From Liolophura sinensis (Eukaryota; Mollusca; Polyplacophora; Chitonida; Chitonidae), in contig NC_088301.1 of assembly GCF_032854445.1 (NCBI RefSeq), forward strand, positions 36,751,187 to 36,815,186: a stretch of 64,000 nucleotides of DNA, read 5' to 3'. The notes below the pieces were generated by a model that saw only the letters and a program-made list of their open reading frames with translations, searched no databases and was not told the origin of the DNA. The position numbers and the translations under genes were made by a program. Every line of letters starts with the position of its first letter. The stretch's first letter is position 1. Positions 1-15,000 of this stretch are shown here, piece after piece.

Positions 1-40
1 GATTCTGAGGGACTCTCATTGCTCGGACAAGTAGCGGAGT
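1..40 (-). CDS. SYCP2: SYCP2-like exon, partial at window edge
   Basis: Acceptor atctttcAG at 42-41. The exon continues the frame as DSATCPSNESPSES and leaves the window. The leftover G of the previous exon completes its first codon (GAC), which supports the call despite the short length. Confidence 0.65.
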
Positions 41-3000
41 CTGAAAGATTTTTGTATCACTCATGCATTAATTAATATATTGGCTTTATTTGTTCATGAC
101 TGGAGCTCACGTTACAAAAATTTATCATGTACATTTTGACCATGGCACAGATGCGAGGACTGAACTAGAGATCAAATAAGAAGTAATGTCAGTTTTAGAA
201 AGTCACCTACAGTATAGCTAGTACAAATCAATACTTACTAGTTCATATTAATTTAGCACCATTTTGTCACTTTGGCTATCAACTGAAGCAATAAGTTTCT
301 GATGTATATGACTTTATTCCAAATTTAGAAAGGGTGTTATCTTCATTATTTTAAGAATGGAAACCAATAGCGTATGACACTGGACCAAGGGAAGCGTCAG
401 GTTAAACATTACTTGCAGAACAATTTTTTCCTTTAATTCATTCACTTTCTTACCCTGAAATATTCCTGCCTTCACAGCTACATGGATTTTCCATCCAAAG
501 ACCAAAAAAAGGTCTATTGGGCTGACATGTGGCAAAGTATTCAGAATAAAATGAGAACAGAGAGGTATCATCCAAATGTTATTCCATTTAATTTTAAAGA
601 AACATATTGTTACATGTATTCAACTACATTTACCTTTTGATTTTCCACTACCGGTACTTTTATATATTTTTCCCTCACTAGCCAGATGGGCTGACCTATG
701 AGATTCTGCTGATTTTGGTCCATGTTTTGATGAAGTGCCATCCCTCTGACAAGTGTTGTTTTCACAGTCATAAGCAATTTCTAAAGCCGAGGTCTCTTGG
801 TACACAGATTTATTTTGTATTTCAGAATATGTTAACCTAGCTGGTGTTGTCATAGCAAGAACAGGAACAGAAATTTTCTGTTTTTGCTTAGGTGCTTTAT
901 GCTTCTCTGAACTGTCCTGAAAAAAAAAAATTTAAAGTCTTTACTTAATACATGTCTACTTTACACCACCTTCGCTCAGATGTTGACGTCACTACAATGG
1001 AGTCATACAAGCTGCCTCTTAATAACACAAACCTAGCTGCAATACTCTCACCTCCTGTATATGGAGAATTCCAACCAAAGCTACACTTTGAAGCCTACAA
1101 CTACTGCAGGAGCCACACGAAAAGTGGTCGAGGTGTTAGGCAGCAGAACTGACGTACCACTTCATGCAAAGGATATGGAATATGAACTCCACTGTAACAA
1201 CTTCAAAATATTGGAGTGTAGATGGCATCCAACAGGAAAATAATCCCACACTAGACTTTCTGTGCCCATATCTAGGAGATGATAATTGGTGCAAAACAGA
1301 TCATTCAGATCTCACAATGTCATACATTAGTGCTCGATCCTAACAATATCTCTGGCAAGGATGTGGGTCAGAATATCAGCGTAAGAAGGGCCTAATATCA
1401 CAGGAAGATGTTCACATCATACGCTGATCATACAGCAAGAATGGGTGTACCACCTGCGTATTATGGGCCTAGGATTCGACCATCATCAGCGTAGGGTTTG
1501 CGACATACACTAAGATTAGCACATAAACTCATCTAACTTGTAACAAATGTCGCCTTCTTCGGCACCAGCATTTTTTCTTCTATCAGAATAGGAAAAAATA
1601 TTCACTGTTTAGTTCCTGGCATGGTTACTAATCCGCACATAATCATGATAATACATATATCAAGTGCTACATAAATTTCATAGGAATATAACAATTGTAG
1701 TAAAATAATAACTCAATAATTTCAAGTTTTGTGGGGTAGACCTACATAGGTATAAATGACTATTCTAACAAAGTTTTGGACTGTAAATGGCAGACTGCTG
1801 AGATTTTCAATCATATTTGCCATTACCAATGAAACAACAACAGCATGTATGAGTGAAGGAAGATCAGTTTCTCCATGTGTCCTGTACAGGCAATATTTTG
1901 GCCACGCGAAATGAAAACACAACACCATTTGCCTGCAAACATAATGGCCAAGCAAGCCAGATAATTTGTCAAAGAAACCATTCATGGGAGGAACCACAGG
2001 AGGTCAGATTATATCTGATTATATCAGAGTTTGCTCGCAGTTTATGGCATTCATAGCGGGGACCTCAGCATGGAGCTAATCCACTGCCACAGTACTGGCA
2101 TGTCTGGACAATAACCAACTAGGCCTGATTAAAGAACAATAGACTTCAGTGCTATTGACCAATAATGTTCACACTTCACTTGTCATCACAAAGTTGCAGG
2201 TTGTAAGTTTTAATCACTACAAAAACTATTGAAGTTGGGTGGTCGCCATTTTGAAAGTGGCTGCTTGAGGCAGATGGACGCTGATTACAGGTGGACGTAT
2301 GTACAGGTTTGACTGTATTATCCTATGTTCACTAGGTAATATCCAACATCTTGTGCTAATATCCAACGATCACATGCGTCTATTCCACAGCAGTTATCTC
2401 CCAGAACTGAGAGCCCTCTAGTCTGCTTGTTCGTAAAGTAAACAAACGGACGGTGGTAACAGCTCCCTTATCGATGTACAAATTCAGAGATTTAAAGTAC
2501 AACTCAACAAGGTACTGCTTTTTTGTTGTAATAAAACGGATGGATAATGCATGCTGTGGGGTGGGACATCAGGAATTGTCAGCTCTCAACAAGTCAGTTT
2601 CAACTCAGGCTTCGTCCTCATTGAATATGACTTCTCTCGAACTGACAATTCCTGATGTCCCATTCCACAGCATGTACTATCTGTATAATATTTTTACAGC
2701 TTTTGGTGAGAACTTACATCATCTCCGGTTGTCTGGGAATGTAGTTATGAGTTTACATTTCCACTGACACCTAATAAATTTCGTCAAGAAACGGGAAAGC
2801 AAAACTTGGGAGTCATGCATTGTCCTAGCTCACCTTTTTACTGGCTCTAATGAGTGAGAGTTATGCTAATGACAGACCATTCACTAATACTTTTCTCCTC
2901 ACCACCCCTGCCTTAACAGGTAAGAAACCTGAAGATACATTGTGTCATGTTTATAGCTAGTGTGTAGGCAAAGGTTAGAGTGCCACAATACGGTCTAAAC

Positions 3001-6000
3001 GTGACTGCATGTACATGTAACAGCCGATTAAGATTCGATCAGGATGGTGTCAACATCCGCACATAGGCTGGTTACCATAGTCATATGATCCACCTAGGAT
3101 CCGTCCCACATCCGATCAAGATGAGTGTAGGATGTGCGGACGATACGCATAGATATCGTTAAGATCAGGCAGTACTGTAATAAGTAATTAATGTACACTG
3201 CTGTTAACAATGAAAGGCACATACAGCTGAAAGAAATTCATAATCTCTAAGTTGGTTCAGCTAAATACAAAAATAAATTGCATGTGACTCCTATTTAAAG
3301 CCTCCTGGGCATATATTTTCCAAAAAATGTCAATTATGAGAATTATAGCAGGAAATCAATCACTGGTCTAACCTGTTTGCACGACATAAATGTAAATGAG
3401 GCAGCTCAAAGATTCCAACAATGCAACGTTCGTCAGTGTAAACAATACAATACAGTGAAAATTGTAAGTCTAGTAAACCAAATATGATTTTTGTTTCTAT
3501 CGATGGTGTTTTATAAAGTATTTGTAATTGCCAACGATCTGTAAGGAATAATTGAAGTTACATGGTAGACCGCATAATTACAACACAATGCCGTGTCTAA
3601 CATTTCATTGAACATCTACAATCGCTTAGATAACAAGGGGAGATAACTGACTAATAGGTCTTCTAAATACAGTAACTTAAATGAGTTGATGGTCGAAATT
3701 CCGGATAAAACTGAACATTCAATTATTCACTTTAAGTAAGATATATGTCAGTAAACCCCCAGAAGTCTCAACTTTATGCAGATGATACCCAAAATAACAG
3801 CACAGTTTTTTTGATGTCACCAATATCCCCCTTTAATGCTGTAATTACTTTCTGAACTGTCAACTGGAAGACATGTAGATTAAAATTTCTACATCAAGAT
3901 TTTGGATGCTGTTGTAACTTGAACATTCACTCTGGCTTGGCATGTTTTCAGTCTTTTTTTTATCAGAGCATTTATGAATCAGCCATAGGCCCAGAATAGC
4001 AACGCAAGTCAATTATATTTTTAACTGTCGTTTTCTCACTCAATTGTAAAACGTATACCTGATTGTAACAGTGCTATACGAGACAAAGAATCACATACTT
4101 TCAGTTTCTTGGAGAAAATTTACCAGAATTAGATTTATAACAAGCACTATTAACTGAACTGCAAGATTCTACCCACCAACTATACTTGTTGAATCTAATC
4201 CATCCAATTCACTGAAATTGTTAATATCATTTATGCGCTAAAAGCTGCAAGCTATGTGAAGGTATTACATCCCTAAAAATATTGTTTTCTTATTTTCTTC
4301 TTCAATATAACAGCAAATTTTGTAGAGACAAGTATTACATCTAACTGCTCAGAATCTGTCTGATCTGGGTAACCACAAAACAAATTTAAAAAATTTTTTT
4401 CATCAAAATCTGACAATATGACAAAGTTATTGCATGAAAACCAAACCAACCATGAAAATGATCAGAATCAAGGAAATTGTTAAAGTTACAAATAGATCTG
4501 CTTGTTTTGTTTTTTTTTTTCAATTTGACTTGAGGTTACACAACATGAACACAAAATTTTATCCAAATATTAGGAGCAGAAAGTTACAAAATTTGTTAAG
4601 TGTATATATATAGAACATGACAGAGCTTACAACAACTCTTTAAGTGTACATTTTGTTGTTGCTAGACATACAAGAACAAAATACCTCAGATACCTTGGGT
4701 GTACTGCTGGCATTGTTGGTGGATGCTACATGATCTGTTTCTGGTTTTTGATAGTCAGATTGCAGACTGCTCATTATCACATCCTCCCTGATTTGCTGTC
4801 AAACAAAAACAAAACACACAATATTCTTAATTTCACTCTCATCGGAATTTAAATTTTCCCATTTAAAGGATTAGCATCCAGATTTTGTTTTTTACCCATA
4901 ATTCGTCAGCTTTGTACATACCATCCTATTGAGATAATAAAAATTAAGAAAAAAAAGCATATAAGGCTAAATCTAATAAATCAATTGACACTCAAAATTT
5001 CCCGCTAGCACCTCTCCATATTAGCTTGACCTCTAAAGTAGAACATACATGTAACAGTTTTGCGACGTCAGAGGAAAGATGCATTAAGGAACTGATGTCA
5101 AACTAATAAAAAAACTGTCTGAAGTGAACAATTTATTTCATGTAGAAACTTGTAGGTTCAGTTGAAGCTAAAATGGAAGGCAAGGTTGCCCATGTTGCGC
5201 TTATCCAGATATAGTACCTGATGTAGGTAATGGTAAATATTTCATCTTTAAACTTAATTGCCTGGCTAATTACATACATGTAAATTCATTTTGCCATTGT
5301 CCTCGGAAAATGTGAGTTGTCAAATTTTTAAGAAAACAGACGTTTTGTCAGGACCAAGAAATATAGTAACCATGAATATTTACCTTGACTTGACTCAGGC
5401 TTCATATATCTAATACTTGAGAACTGTACATGCATCTTACCAATTCATGGGTCTGTGATCGTATATTTAGAGCAAAAGGAGTAACAGCTGTGGATACTTT
5501 GTCTGGGTTCCTCTGTAAAGCAAATGAAATACAATGTTATTTATCACAGATGATCCATGATAAAATCAAAACTACCACCCCTTAGCTCTTGATATAAAAC
5601 CCATGGCCATTATCTATTTACTTGATTGGTGCTTTATGTCATACACAAGAATATTTCACTAATACAACAGCAGCCAGCATTATGGTGGGAGGAAACCCAG
5701 TATGAGCTGACCTCACAGCAACTGCACTGGTGAGAGAGTCCTGGGTTATTGCGTCGTGCTGGAATGCTAACCACCTCAGCCACAGAGGCCTGATGACCAT
5801 TAGCACAGATGACTGAAATTGCCAAGTGGAATGATCTGCAATGTTTTTAAAGGATAGTGCATTTACAAACTCTTCTTTTAATTTAACAATGACAACGCTA
5901 AAATTCAGCACGGAATTATAGTACATTGGCCTTGATAAAAACATTACAAATATGTGGTATAAATTTGGTAAACTTGATATTTTATAGGAGATATTATGCT

Positions 6001-9000
6001 TGCAAGGAACTAGGCAATAATACTGAGAGAAGAGGCTGTCACTAATATCTCTTTGCAGCATATTGCATAGTGAAGGCTGAACATTATAAATATTTGTTCG
6101 AGTGAAAGGTGGAAATGGGCAGTTATAATATTCAGCCATGATGGTGAATGCATATACCAACCCTTATCCTCAAAAAATCTGAAGAGTAAAAATCAGGACT
6201 TTACGATGCAATTTGGAAACATAATTTATCTGTAAGATTTTGACTACATATGCCAAACTATGCACCATGTCCATGCTTAAATTTGGGTTATGCGATTACC
6301 TAGATCTGAGCTTCCTTTCTTAGCTTTCGTACATACAGATCTGTACTCCTCCAATTATTAACCTGGAAAACTGTCCTCAACATGTCAAAGCTATATTCTA
6401 CAAACACATGTTTCCTGTAATCCTTCAGTCATTCTTACTTCATATCACCTAGTTATTCGTAAATAATAAACACAAATGTACCTGTTACATCAGTATTAAG
6501 CCTTACAAACTTATCAAACTTTTTTCAGATACTTTCAATTTGTGTTGATCCCATTCAGCATTGTGCACGGCATTGTATGGAGAGAGAGTAACTCGAAGAA
6601 TGACTTGATTGAAAACCAATAAGAACACCATCTGAAGGGCGATTGCAAATTGTATAGAAGTGTGTTTTACTAATGTACAGAAAAAAACTATGATCAACTA
6701 TGATTATCTCAACTGTGGGAAGAGCAACCAAGTCAGCCATAGCAATGGAGTCACATGATTCAAAAATGGCGGTTGGCGAAGTTCTGAAGCTATCCCAGAG
6801 GATGTGTCAGTTACATTTGCATTATTTGGGATGTTATCGTCTATATCATTCTCGCATATTAAGGTGATATGAATTAAAAATAACTTTAAGATCATGGGAC
6901 ACCTGATTTTGTGGGGTACAATGTTAGAACTTTTGATAGAGCAGGGAACAGGACCGAATTCCAGGTTAGTGAATGAAACAATTCAGAGTGGGTAATGTGC
7001 AAGCTAAGCTGGGAGCATGGCCAACCGATCTCAGAGCTACATGCAGTCATTACTATATATTGCAGAAACATACCATGGGCATGCAACTGACAAGGCACTT
7101 CTATTCAACGTACAAGTAGTTACCTAGCATGTAGAAAATACTAATGTGCTCTTAGCATTTGAAAGGGTTTACTTCTTTCTACTGACCTTAAATTTTGTCC
7201 AATTCAGTTCTTCACCAAAACAACCAACTAAGGCCTCTGTCACGGCAGTGGCAAATTTTAGATCAAATGAAAGAGTGGCATATTTCTCTGTCTGACCAGC
7301 GCACACAAATGGCACACACTTCTCCAAGGATGTCTTCAGAGAGACAGTTAATACAAGAAGGTTCTTTTCCACTGTCAACATGAATAGATACATGTAGGTT
7401 ACAAATATGTTCTAGTGACAAATGTCATCACATTCACTATTGGGAAGAGTGGGGGGGAGGACGGGGTGAGGGGGTTGATGGATTTTGAAGAATGAACCAT
7501 TGCTTTAACATAGCCACCACGGGCGTTTTCTGGCCCAACCAAAAGGGATCAGCGCCTCACCAATTTGGCTGACTGACAAGGAGAGGTGCATTAATTGGGT
7601 AATGTGACTATCACTGGAGTCTTGAGAGCTAAGCTGGGGATGGACGATTTGGGGAATCCAGCAGGACATACCAGTTCCAAATTGACACAACAATCTGTTG
7701 CAGAGGAGGGTCAGACTCAGAGTTAGGAATGACAGACTAAATCATTTACAGATCCAATAGTGTGTGTTCACTTTCCTCCTCCTTTACACGTGTATTTATT
7801 TACCGTTGTTGTATAAGTGAAATATTCTTGAGTATGGCATAAAACACCAATCACATAAATAAATACATAAATAAATTTACATGACAGAGTTGTACCTCTT
7901 TAACACCCAGGCAAACAGAGTACTTTGCTAGCCTTGCTTTAAAGTAAATAATCAAAGTTTACTGTACCCAGTTATACAGTAATTTTTTTCAACAATATTT
8001 TATCCAAAGAAAGGAACTGGATAGATTAAAAGTGCAATAAAAATTATCCTAGTTTTGACACAATCTTTTCTTTCGATGAAAAAACATCAGATGCAAAAGA
8101 TATAAATTTCAAGCAGCCGGAGAGCTTTTTTTACGGTATGTCATTTCCCTTTTAAACATTTTTCACTGCTTGACAGCAAATCAAAAAATATGTTGTTTTC
8201 AAGATAAATGGATACAGTTAAGTTATGCATGGTCTTCAGGTAAACTAAATACATAGCTACTCAGGCTGCATACCAAAATAGTAATTTTGCGTTAATCTTC
8301 ATCTTGGGCTGTTCCAATGCATCATCTCATATAAAGCTTATTGACCAAATATATTTCTGTATACAATCATTGCATAACTGTGTAACTAAAAATGTGATAT
8401 CACACAAGTCTAGTGAAATCTGTGAATCATGAAGAACTTACCTTCCAGAATATAAGAATGAACTTGACTTTTGCAAAGAGATACAATCTCCCACAATGTC
8501 TCCTCTCCCTGGGCAAAAAAAGGTTATCTGATCAATCAATCCAACCAATTCATGTAGAGACTGAGATTAAAAGAACTATTAAACCTATAAATGAGCAGCA
8601 GGACAAAGATATTGTTCAGCATCAAACAGTATATGTAGTTTTACATCTGCAACCTGCTTGGTACATTGCAAAATTGCCATGCAAATAATATTTATACTTT
8701 TTTAATAATGTGAAATAGCTAGACTGCCTGTAGTATAATTTAACGGCCTCCTTCCTTTGACAAGTACATGTAAATGACTAACTTTCCAACATATTTATGG
8801 TAAAGACTTGCATGTTAATATTACTGGATGATGAATGGCGTTTAGCAAATGCAAAGCTATGCAAAGCTGTGCAAAGGGCATACGAGAGCAGGTAAACCTA
8901 GTACACAGCAGTACCAATTAACTTATCTTATTTAAGTGTTAACCAAGGATATACAATGTTATGATGATGTTAGTTAAAGGTTATGGACTGAAACAAAACT

Positions 9001-12000
9001 GCTAATTAACCCTGTGAGGGCCTCAAAATGTTCCTTAATATTCATCATACATCATAATTCAATGCATGTATTTTGGTTTAATTTCCAAATAAAAGGAAAA
9101 AGTATGTAAATGTACATGTTACCTACAGTCTGAGATACATATACATACCTGACTATCACATAACTCCTGTTCGCAAAAAAGGGTTATCCTGGATGATCCT
9201 GTATTGAAGTCCACCCAAAATTCTGCATTGTTTGGGTCCTCTGGCTTTTTTAGCTACAAGTTCAAAAACCAATTATTCTGGGATTCAATGAGAAATTGTA
9301 ACAATGCAGATCAAGCTCACACATCATTATATATCGTGAACATGATATTTCAAAACCCAAATCAGACTTGATGCGAGGAGGATCAAAATTTGATCAGAAA
9401 CAGTAAATAAGCAGTCATTGCAAACAAACCAATCAGAATCAAGGAAATTATTACGCTTGCAATACTAAGGAAATGATCTGGCTTGTTTTTGAGCTTTTTT
9501 TATCACTATCAGACTAACAATATATGAAACAGTTATTTCAGACCATCAGAAATCAGGAAAATCTAACGATTTCAATTAAACATGCAAAACTTAGGTTCAG
9601 GTCAAGTTGGATTATAACATTGATCCAAGGGTCGGAACAAAGAGACTCCTGTTAATATTCCCACATCTTTGTCAAAACTGAGTTTTACATTACATGCTAT
9701 ATAGCCACCTCATCACTGATGGTCCAAATTTACCTCTTTTTCTGACTACCATGTCATTTCCTTATAACCTTATCTTCTGATCATGAACAGTCAAATTAGT
9801 AATCAGTGGACAAAAAAAAATACAATATACTTGATTTTAAAAGTTTTAATATAATGTTTTAGATAGAGAAAATTCATACCTCTTGCAATCCTAAGCACGC
9901 TGTTAAACAGGATAAGGAAATTACCCTGAAAAAGTGATGAAGTCAGTAATTCAGAATACAATATAGAAACAGTTTTTTAGTGTCCACCTCAAAATCGAAT
10001 GGCCTGAGATGAAATCCCTGTTGGGATCATACCAAAGACTTACAATGGTACTTGTTGCTGCCTCCCTTGGCACTCAGCAGGGAGAGGGTAGAGCAAGGAA
10101 ACAGGACTGGTTAGCAAAGGTGTCAATGTAATGGTGACTTGGTGTGATGACATATCTTGAGTCTTTGGCATGATACTTCTGCAGTGGAAGCACTTTGATG
10201 GCATGCAAGAAGAGACAGTATATATACACACACCTAATGATTCACCATAATACAAATAAAAAATTGTTGAGTTTGACACAAAATCCCAACCACACATAAA
10301 TACATACAACTACTTTTTTTTGAGGCGATATACACAACTGCAGAGAAACTAATGTTAGATAGTATACTTTCTGAGACCTGCCTTTCTAAGTATGGCATAT
10401 CTAGGTCAAGTATAATTTTCTCTGCATAGTGATAATTCATCACATACATGTGCTCCAACACCAAATACCATAAATGACCATAAATTTTGTCCATGACTAA
10501 TTTGCCCATTTTTCCTGATTCTGAGAGTTCTATTGATTTTAGAAAGGTGTTTTGAGGTTTACTTGGAACATCAGATAATACTCTGCAGAGAAATTTTAAG
10601 TTTCAGCACCAAAAACAGTATTCTGTCCCATTTATTTGCCTCTTAAAATGCACTTTTGTGGGTGAAATTTTAAGTCATTTAGGTAGATGCAAGTTACAAA
10701 CAGAAAATGATCATATCATATATTAGACACATTTCTTCACACAAAACAACTTACTAAAAGGTATCAGTTTTTTTATTACCTTGGATATGATGACCCTAGC
10801 TGGGAGTTCAGTTGATTAAGGAATTGTCTACAATCCTTCAAAGATAGAAAAACAAAAATGTATATAAACCTCTGTACACCCTTATGTATGAACTTCATTT
10901 GAATCCTTTGATTTTTGCCAACTTGATTTATTAGAAGATACTGTTGGAGGGGTAAAGTGACACCCTTTACAAACACTATATATGTACATAGAAGTATCAT
11001 TAAACATTGACCAGAACTACACATTAAATCTTGCATTTGTATTGGTAATCACAAAATTTTGATCAACAGATACATAACTTACTGTTTCAAAATCAGATAC
11101 TTTTATATCAAGAAAATGCCTTGCTGTTGAAGTGTCAGAAAAGAATTTGGAAGAAAATCTCTTCCTCTGTTGGCTAGGGATAAAACGGAATAGGCACTCC
11201 AACACACCAACTTGTATTTCATAATCTGAAATTAAACGAAGAGAAATGCAGAAATGATTCAGCAATTTCTAACTTTACACTTTCACATCATTTGTAACGT
11301 TATCAACTTTGTTTCCCTCTAACTGTTAATGATACAAATGGGCCCTCATCACACATTTTTATTCAACCAGATAATACCTATACAGCTCACATGCTTTAAT
11401 GCGCTTCAGTTTCTTTCTTGAAAAGCATGTGATTTCTTGAACAAATCATAACAATCAACACAAATTAAATTCTTCAGCAGGGTTTTGCTTTTAATGGGAA
11501 TGCAGGAATTGGATTCTTGTTAACCAAAACTAAGGAAATCTGCTTGAAAAAAAAACAGATTCCAATTCATTATTTTATTTCATTGTACAAATAAACATTG
11601 TTTCAGATCATTAAAGTTATGAACATAGAATCTTTAAAATCTGTTTACTTTTATACATATATAAGTCCTCTTTCAGAATATGTCTGTTTTCTTATTTGAC
11701 TGACTAATGTTTTATTCTATTTACCTGGTGAATCTTCTGACACTCCTAATGTGCAGGTGAGCTAAAGAGCTAAATTTAAAGCATCACAAGCACATGGTCA
11801 TAACACTGCCCAGCTAGCAAAAGGCCAAATTTCAACTCAACAACACTGGAATCCAATGAATTAAAGGAACACAGATGAAATGTTAGGGCTACAAAAACCT
11901 AATGGACATGGTACAATGTAGAAATAAGAACTATGCTTATTGGTTTCCATTAAAGATATTGTTATACTCTTGTACTGAGATGTTGTAGTTTCCTGTTGTT

Positions 12001-15000
12001 AATACCTGTACTTTAGGTTGAGTTCATGACTCCAAACAATTTACATGTCTGAAACTTTACATTCTACTGGCATTAGAATAGGAATTATTCAATTTGATTG
12101 TACGCCGTACTGTTTTTTTCCACCAACACTGTAAATAAATGATGATAATCAGGCTACAGGGTAAAAGATTTTCTTCACACTTCCTTGGTATAAGTAGAAA
12201 CATAGTCATAGTCTGTTTGTATAATAAAGGGTTTTTGAATTATGATGTTTTGACATCACAGCAATGTTCCTTTGTGAATTAACCTACTGTTTTGGATGAC
12301 TGCAGATCATAATTCAGAGTGAATGTAATCGCTTTTAGATGGTGTTTCCTTCATAGTATGTATAACTTAAATTATTAAATTTCACACTTCAGTAGCTGTG
12401 ATGCAAGGTGGGTTGCTGTAACATCAAATTTGACTGCCTCTTATATACATGCAACAACAGCTTACCTCCTGCAATAAAGACCAATCCTGACACTGCCTGC
12501 CTAAGAGGAATAACATATAACATCACAAATAAAATGTCATTCTCAGGAGTTATTTGACCGCCTGCATGTTCAACATCCACATAAAATGCACACAAAAATG
12601 TATCTGTTTCTGTAAAGTTTTGCGAAAGCAAATGTATGTCCCGTACCCATTTGAGCCCTTAGAATATTTGCAATGTCAAAGTCCACAACAGAACCCAAAA
12701 GAGCCATTATTTTGTTGAAAATGGATGAAAGAGCTAAAACTTGAACTTGGTTTCCATCTTGTCCCTTTGAAGTAGACAATGCACAATTCGAATTCAGAAT
12801 AAGCAACCATTTAAAAAAAAAATGCACAAAACTGTCAATTAATTATGAGGAACTACCAGTAGAGTAACTTCCGCAAAAAATCCAAAGTCCACATAATGTA
12901 AGTTTGGTGTAAAAAGGAAGAAACAGCTCAACGCTTGACCTTGATCTATAAGATAGACATACTGACAAAAAAGGTCTAAACTTATAGATTACTAGTCCCT
13001 TCCAGTAGCAGAAGGGAACTAATTAAATAGTTACAATTTACATGTACAATACATAGCCATCATTGTGCAACAATATATTTGAGACGTTTAAAGACTTACA
13101 AGGCATTCACTATCTCAGCATCTTGGAGCAAAGTATCTTGGACACTTAAAGAGCAGCGTTCCATCAGTAAATTCACTCTTTTCACTGCCTAAAACAAAAA
13201 GGTAAAGACATGCTTTTCGAATATTTATCTTAATTTAAGTATAATTTACTTGTTAGTTTCAAGAGACTTTGATTACAATAGTTTGGGAGTAAAAAGACTT
13301 TATCGGTTCCTTTTGATCATGAATATTTCCATCATACAATGGCAACCAGCATTATGGTGGGGAAACCCATAACCAACTGCAGGTTGCTGGTCGACCTTCC
13401 TAGAGGAAGCCAGCATGAGCTGGACTAGAACTGACAGCAACCGCATTGGTAAGAGGCTACTGGGTCATTGCATCGCACAGGCACGCTAACCATGGAGAAT
13501 GGAGACCCCCAATATGGTACTTTAATACATATAGGGGGCATATGATACATTTGTACTCTGGTATCAGAGGACAAATTAATGTACAGAAATTGAAATATTT
13601 CATAGACCAATAGATACATGCCTGCACCATCCACAACTGTTTTAAGGCCTGCTCACAAGAGAGCTCAGGATGCACCTCAATTCAACACTGACTATTAAAT
13701 AAGAAGCAAATTCCAGAGATCTGATATCCCGCTATTAAAATACGTGCATACAAAACTTGAGTATGGATTTAGCTGATTTTCATGAAATTAGCTACCATAA
13801 CAAAACTTAGCAAAACTACCTGTGAAACCACAAGACTGGTGTTACAAGCCTTTTCAGCCGTTTGTTGAAAAAAAAAAAACAAGAAACACAAAAGCAAGTA
13901 CAAAGCTTGAAAGTGAAATACTGGTAGACAAATTAACATGTGGGGATATACCTTAGCACTTTATCTGTTCTGATGTAATTATGATTAAAACAAACATGCT
14001 ATCAATTTAACAGTGATGTTACAGAATTTGCTATCTTTTCTGCTAAGTAGTATAAATATACATAAATGGAAGACATGATCAATGCATGAACTGTCCACAA
14101 AGTTATTATGAAGAAAAAGCTTCAACTCAGTAGTCCACTTCAAATGTTTACTATCGACAAAAAAAGACCAAAAGCTCATAAACATTGATGCTAAAAAAAC
14201 AACTACATATTTTCAACAAATTTTGATCCAGAATTTCATATTAGAAAACGAACTCTAGATGAATGATTGTCAAACTTCAAATCTTTTTTCAGAAAGCAAA
14301 TAATTTTGAAAAAATCACAAAATAAGGATCACAGTCATTTATATACCAAAACTGTTTGAAGCAAAGCTTAAATCATGACATGGCAGACACAGTCAACATA
14401 AACCGTACTTGCCTCTAATGTATATAGCTCACTCTTGCTTCTGAGGATCTCATGGAGGAATTTAAGGCCATACTTCTTCACTAATGTTGTTTTAGCTAAA
14501 GGAAAGAAACACATGGCATAATCTGCAAGCATTTAATGGGAAGTCATACAAACCAGAAAGTAAAAGAGGGAACCATGCCAGAGATAATAAAATCTACTTC
14601 TCTCCTTGCCTGATTAATTAAAAAGCAACCCAATGTAACTACTAGAAGTTTCAAAATTGCTCATGTGGGCTTAAGCCACAAATGAAACATACCAGTTAAT
14701 TATTTGCTTTATTTGTTTATTTGGCTGATTGATTAGTGTTTATTGCTGTTTTCAAGAAGTTTTCACTTTTGGTGGACAACACTATGCATCGGTCACGTCA
14801 TTTTATCTACATATACCCAGAGGACCTTCGTTCTGCAGCAGCCATACAAGCAGGAGCTGGATTGCAATCTCACTGGTAAAGAACTGTTTGCTTCAACCCA
14901 ATGAAATGTTTGAAGAAGTTTTGCAATTGTGACACTTCAATTATGACTTGTGAATAGGCCTGCTCTGAATTACCTCCCTTTCTACAGATTAATTTTTGAG

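Noticed and set aside
2551-2673. miRNA precursor
   Set aside because: The 59-nt loop and 32-bp arms do not fit a usual animal pre-miRNA, and no cluster of similar hairpins is seen.
5639-6160. 173-codon minus-strand frame, the longest in the window
   Set aside because: Its 3' third is the SINE (peptide ..TGFPPTIMLAAVVLVKYSCV is a typical SINE read-through). The rest is AT-rich intron without splice support, and the SYCP2-like exons on either side already join in phase.
14700-14880. Another SINE copy
   Set aside because: Only the T-rich tail and a few short words match; too degraded to support as a separate feature.
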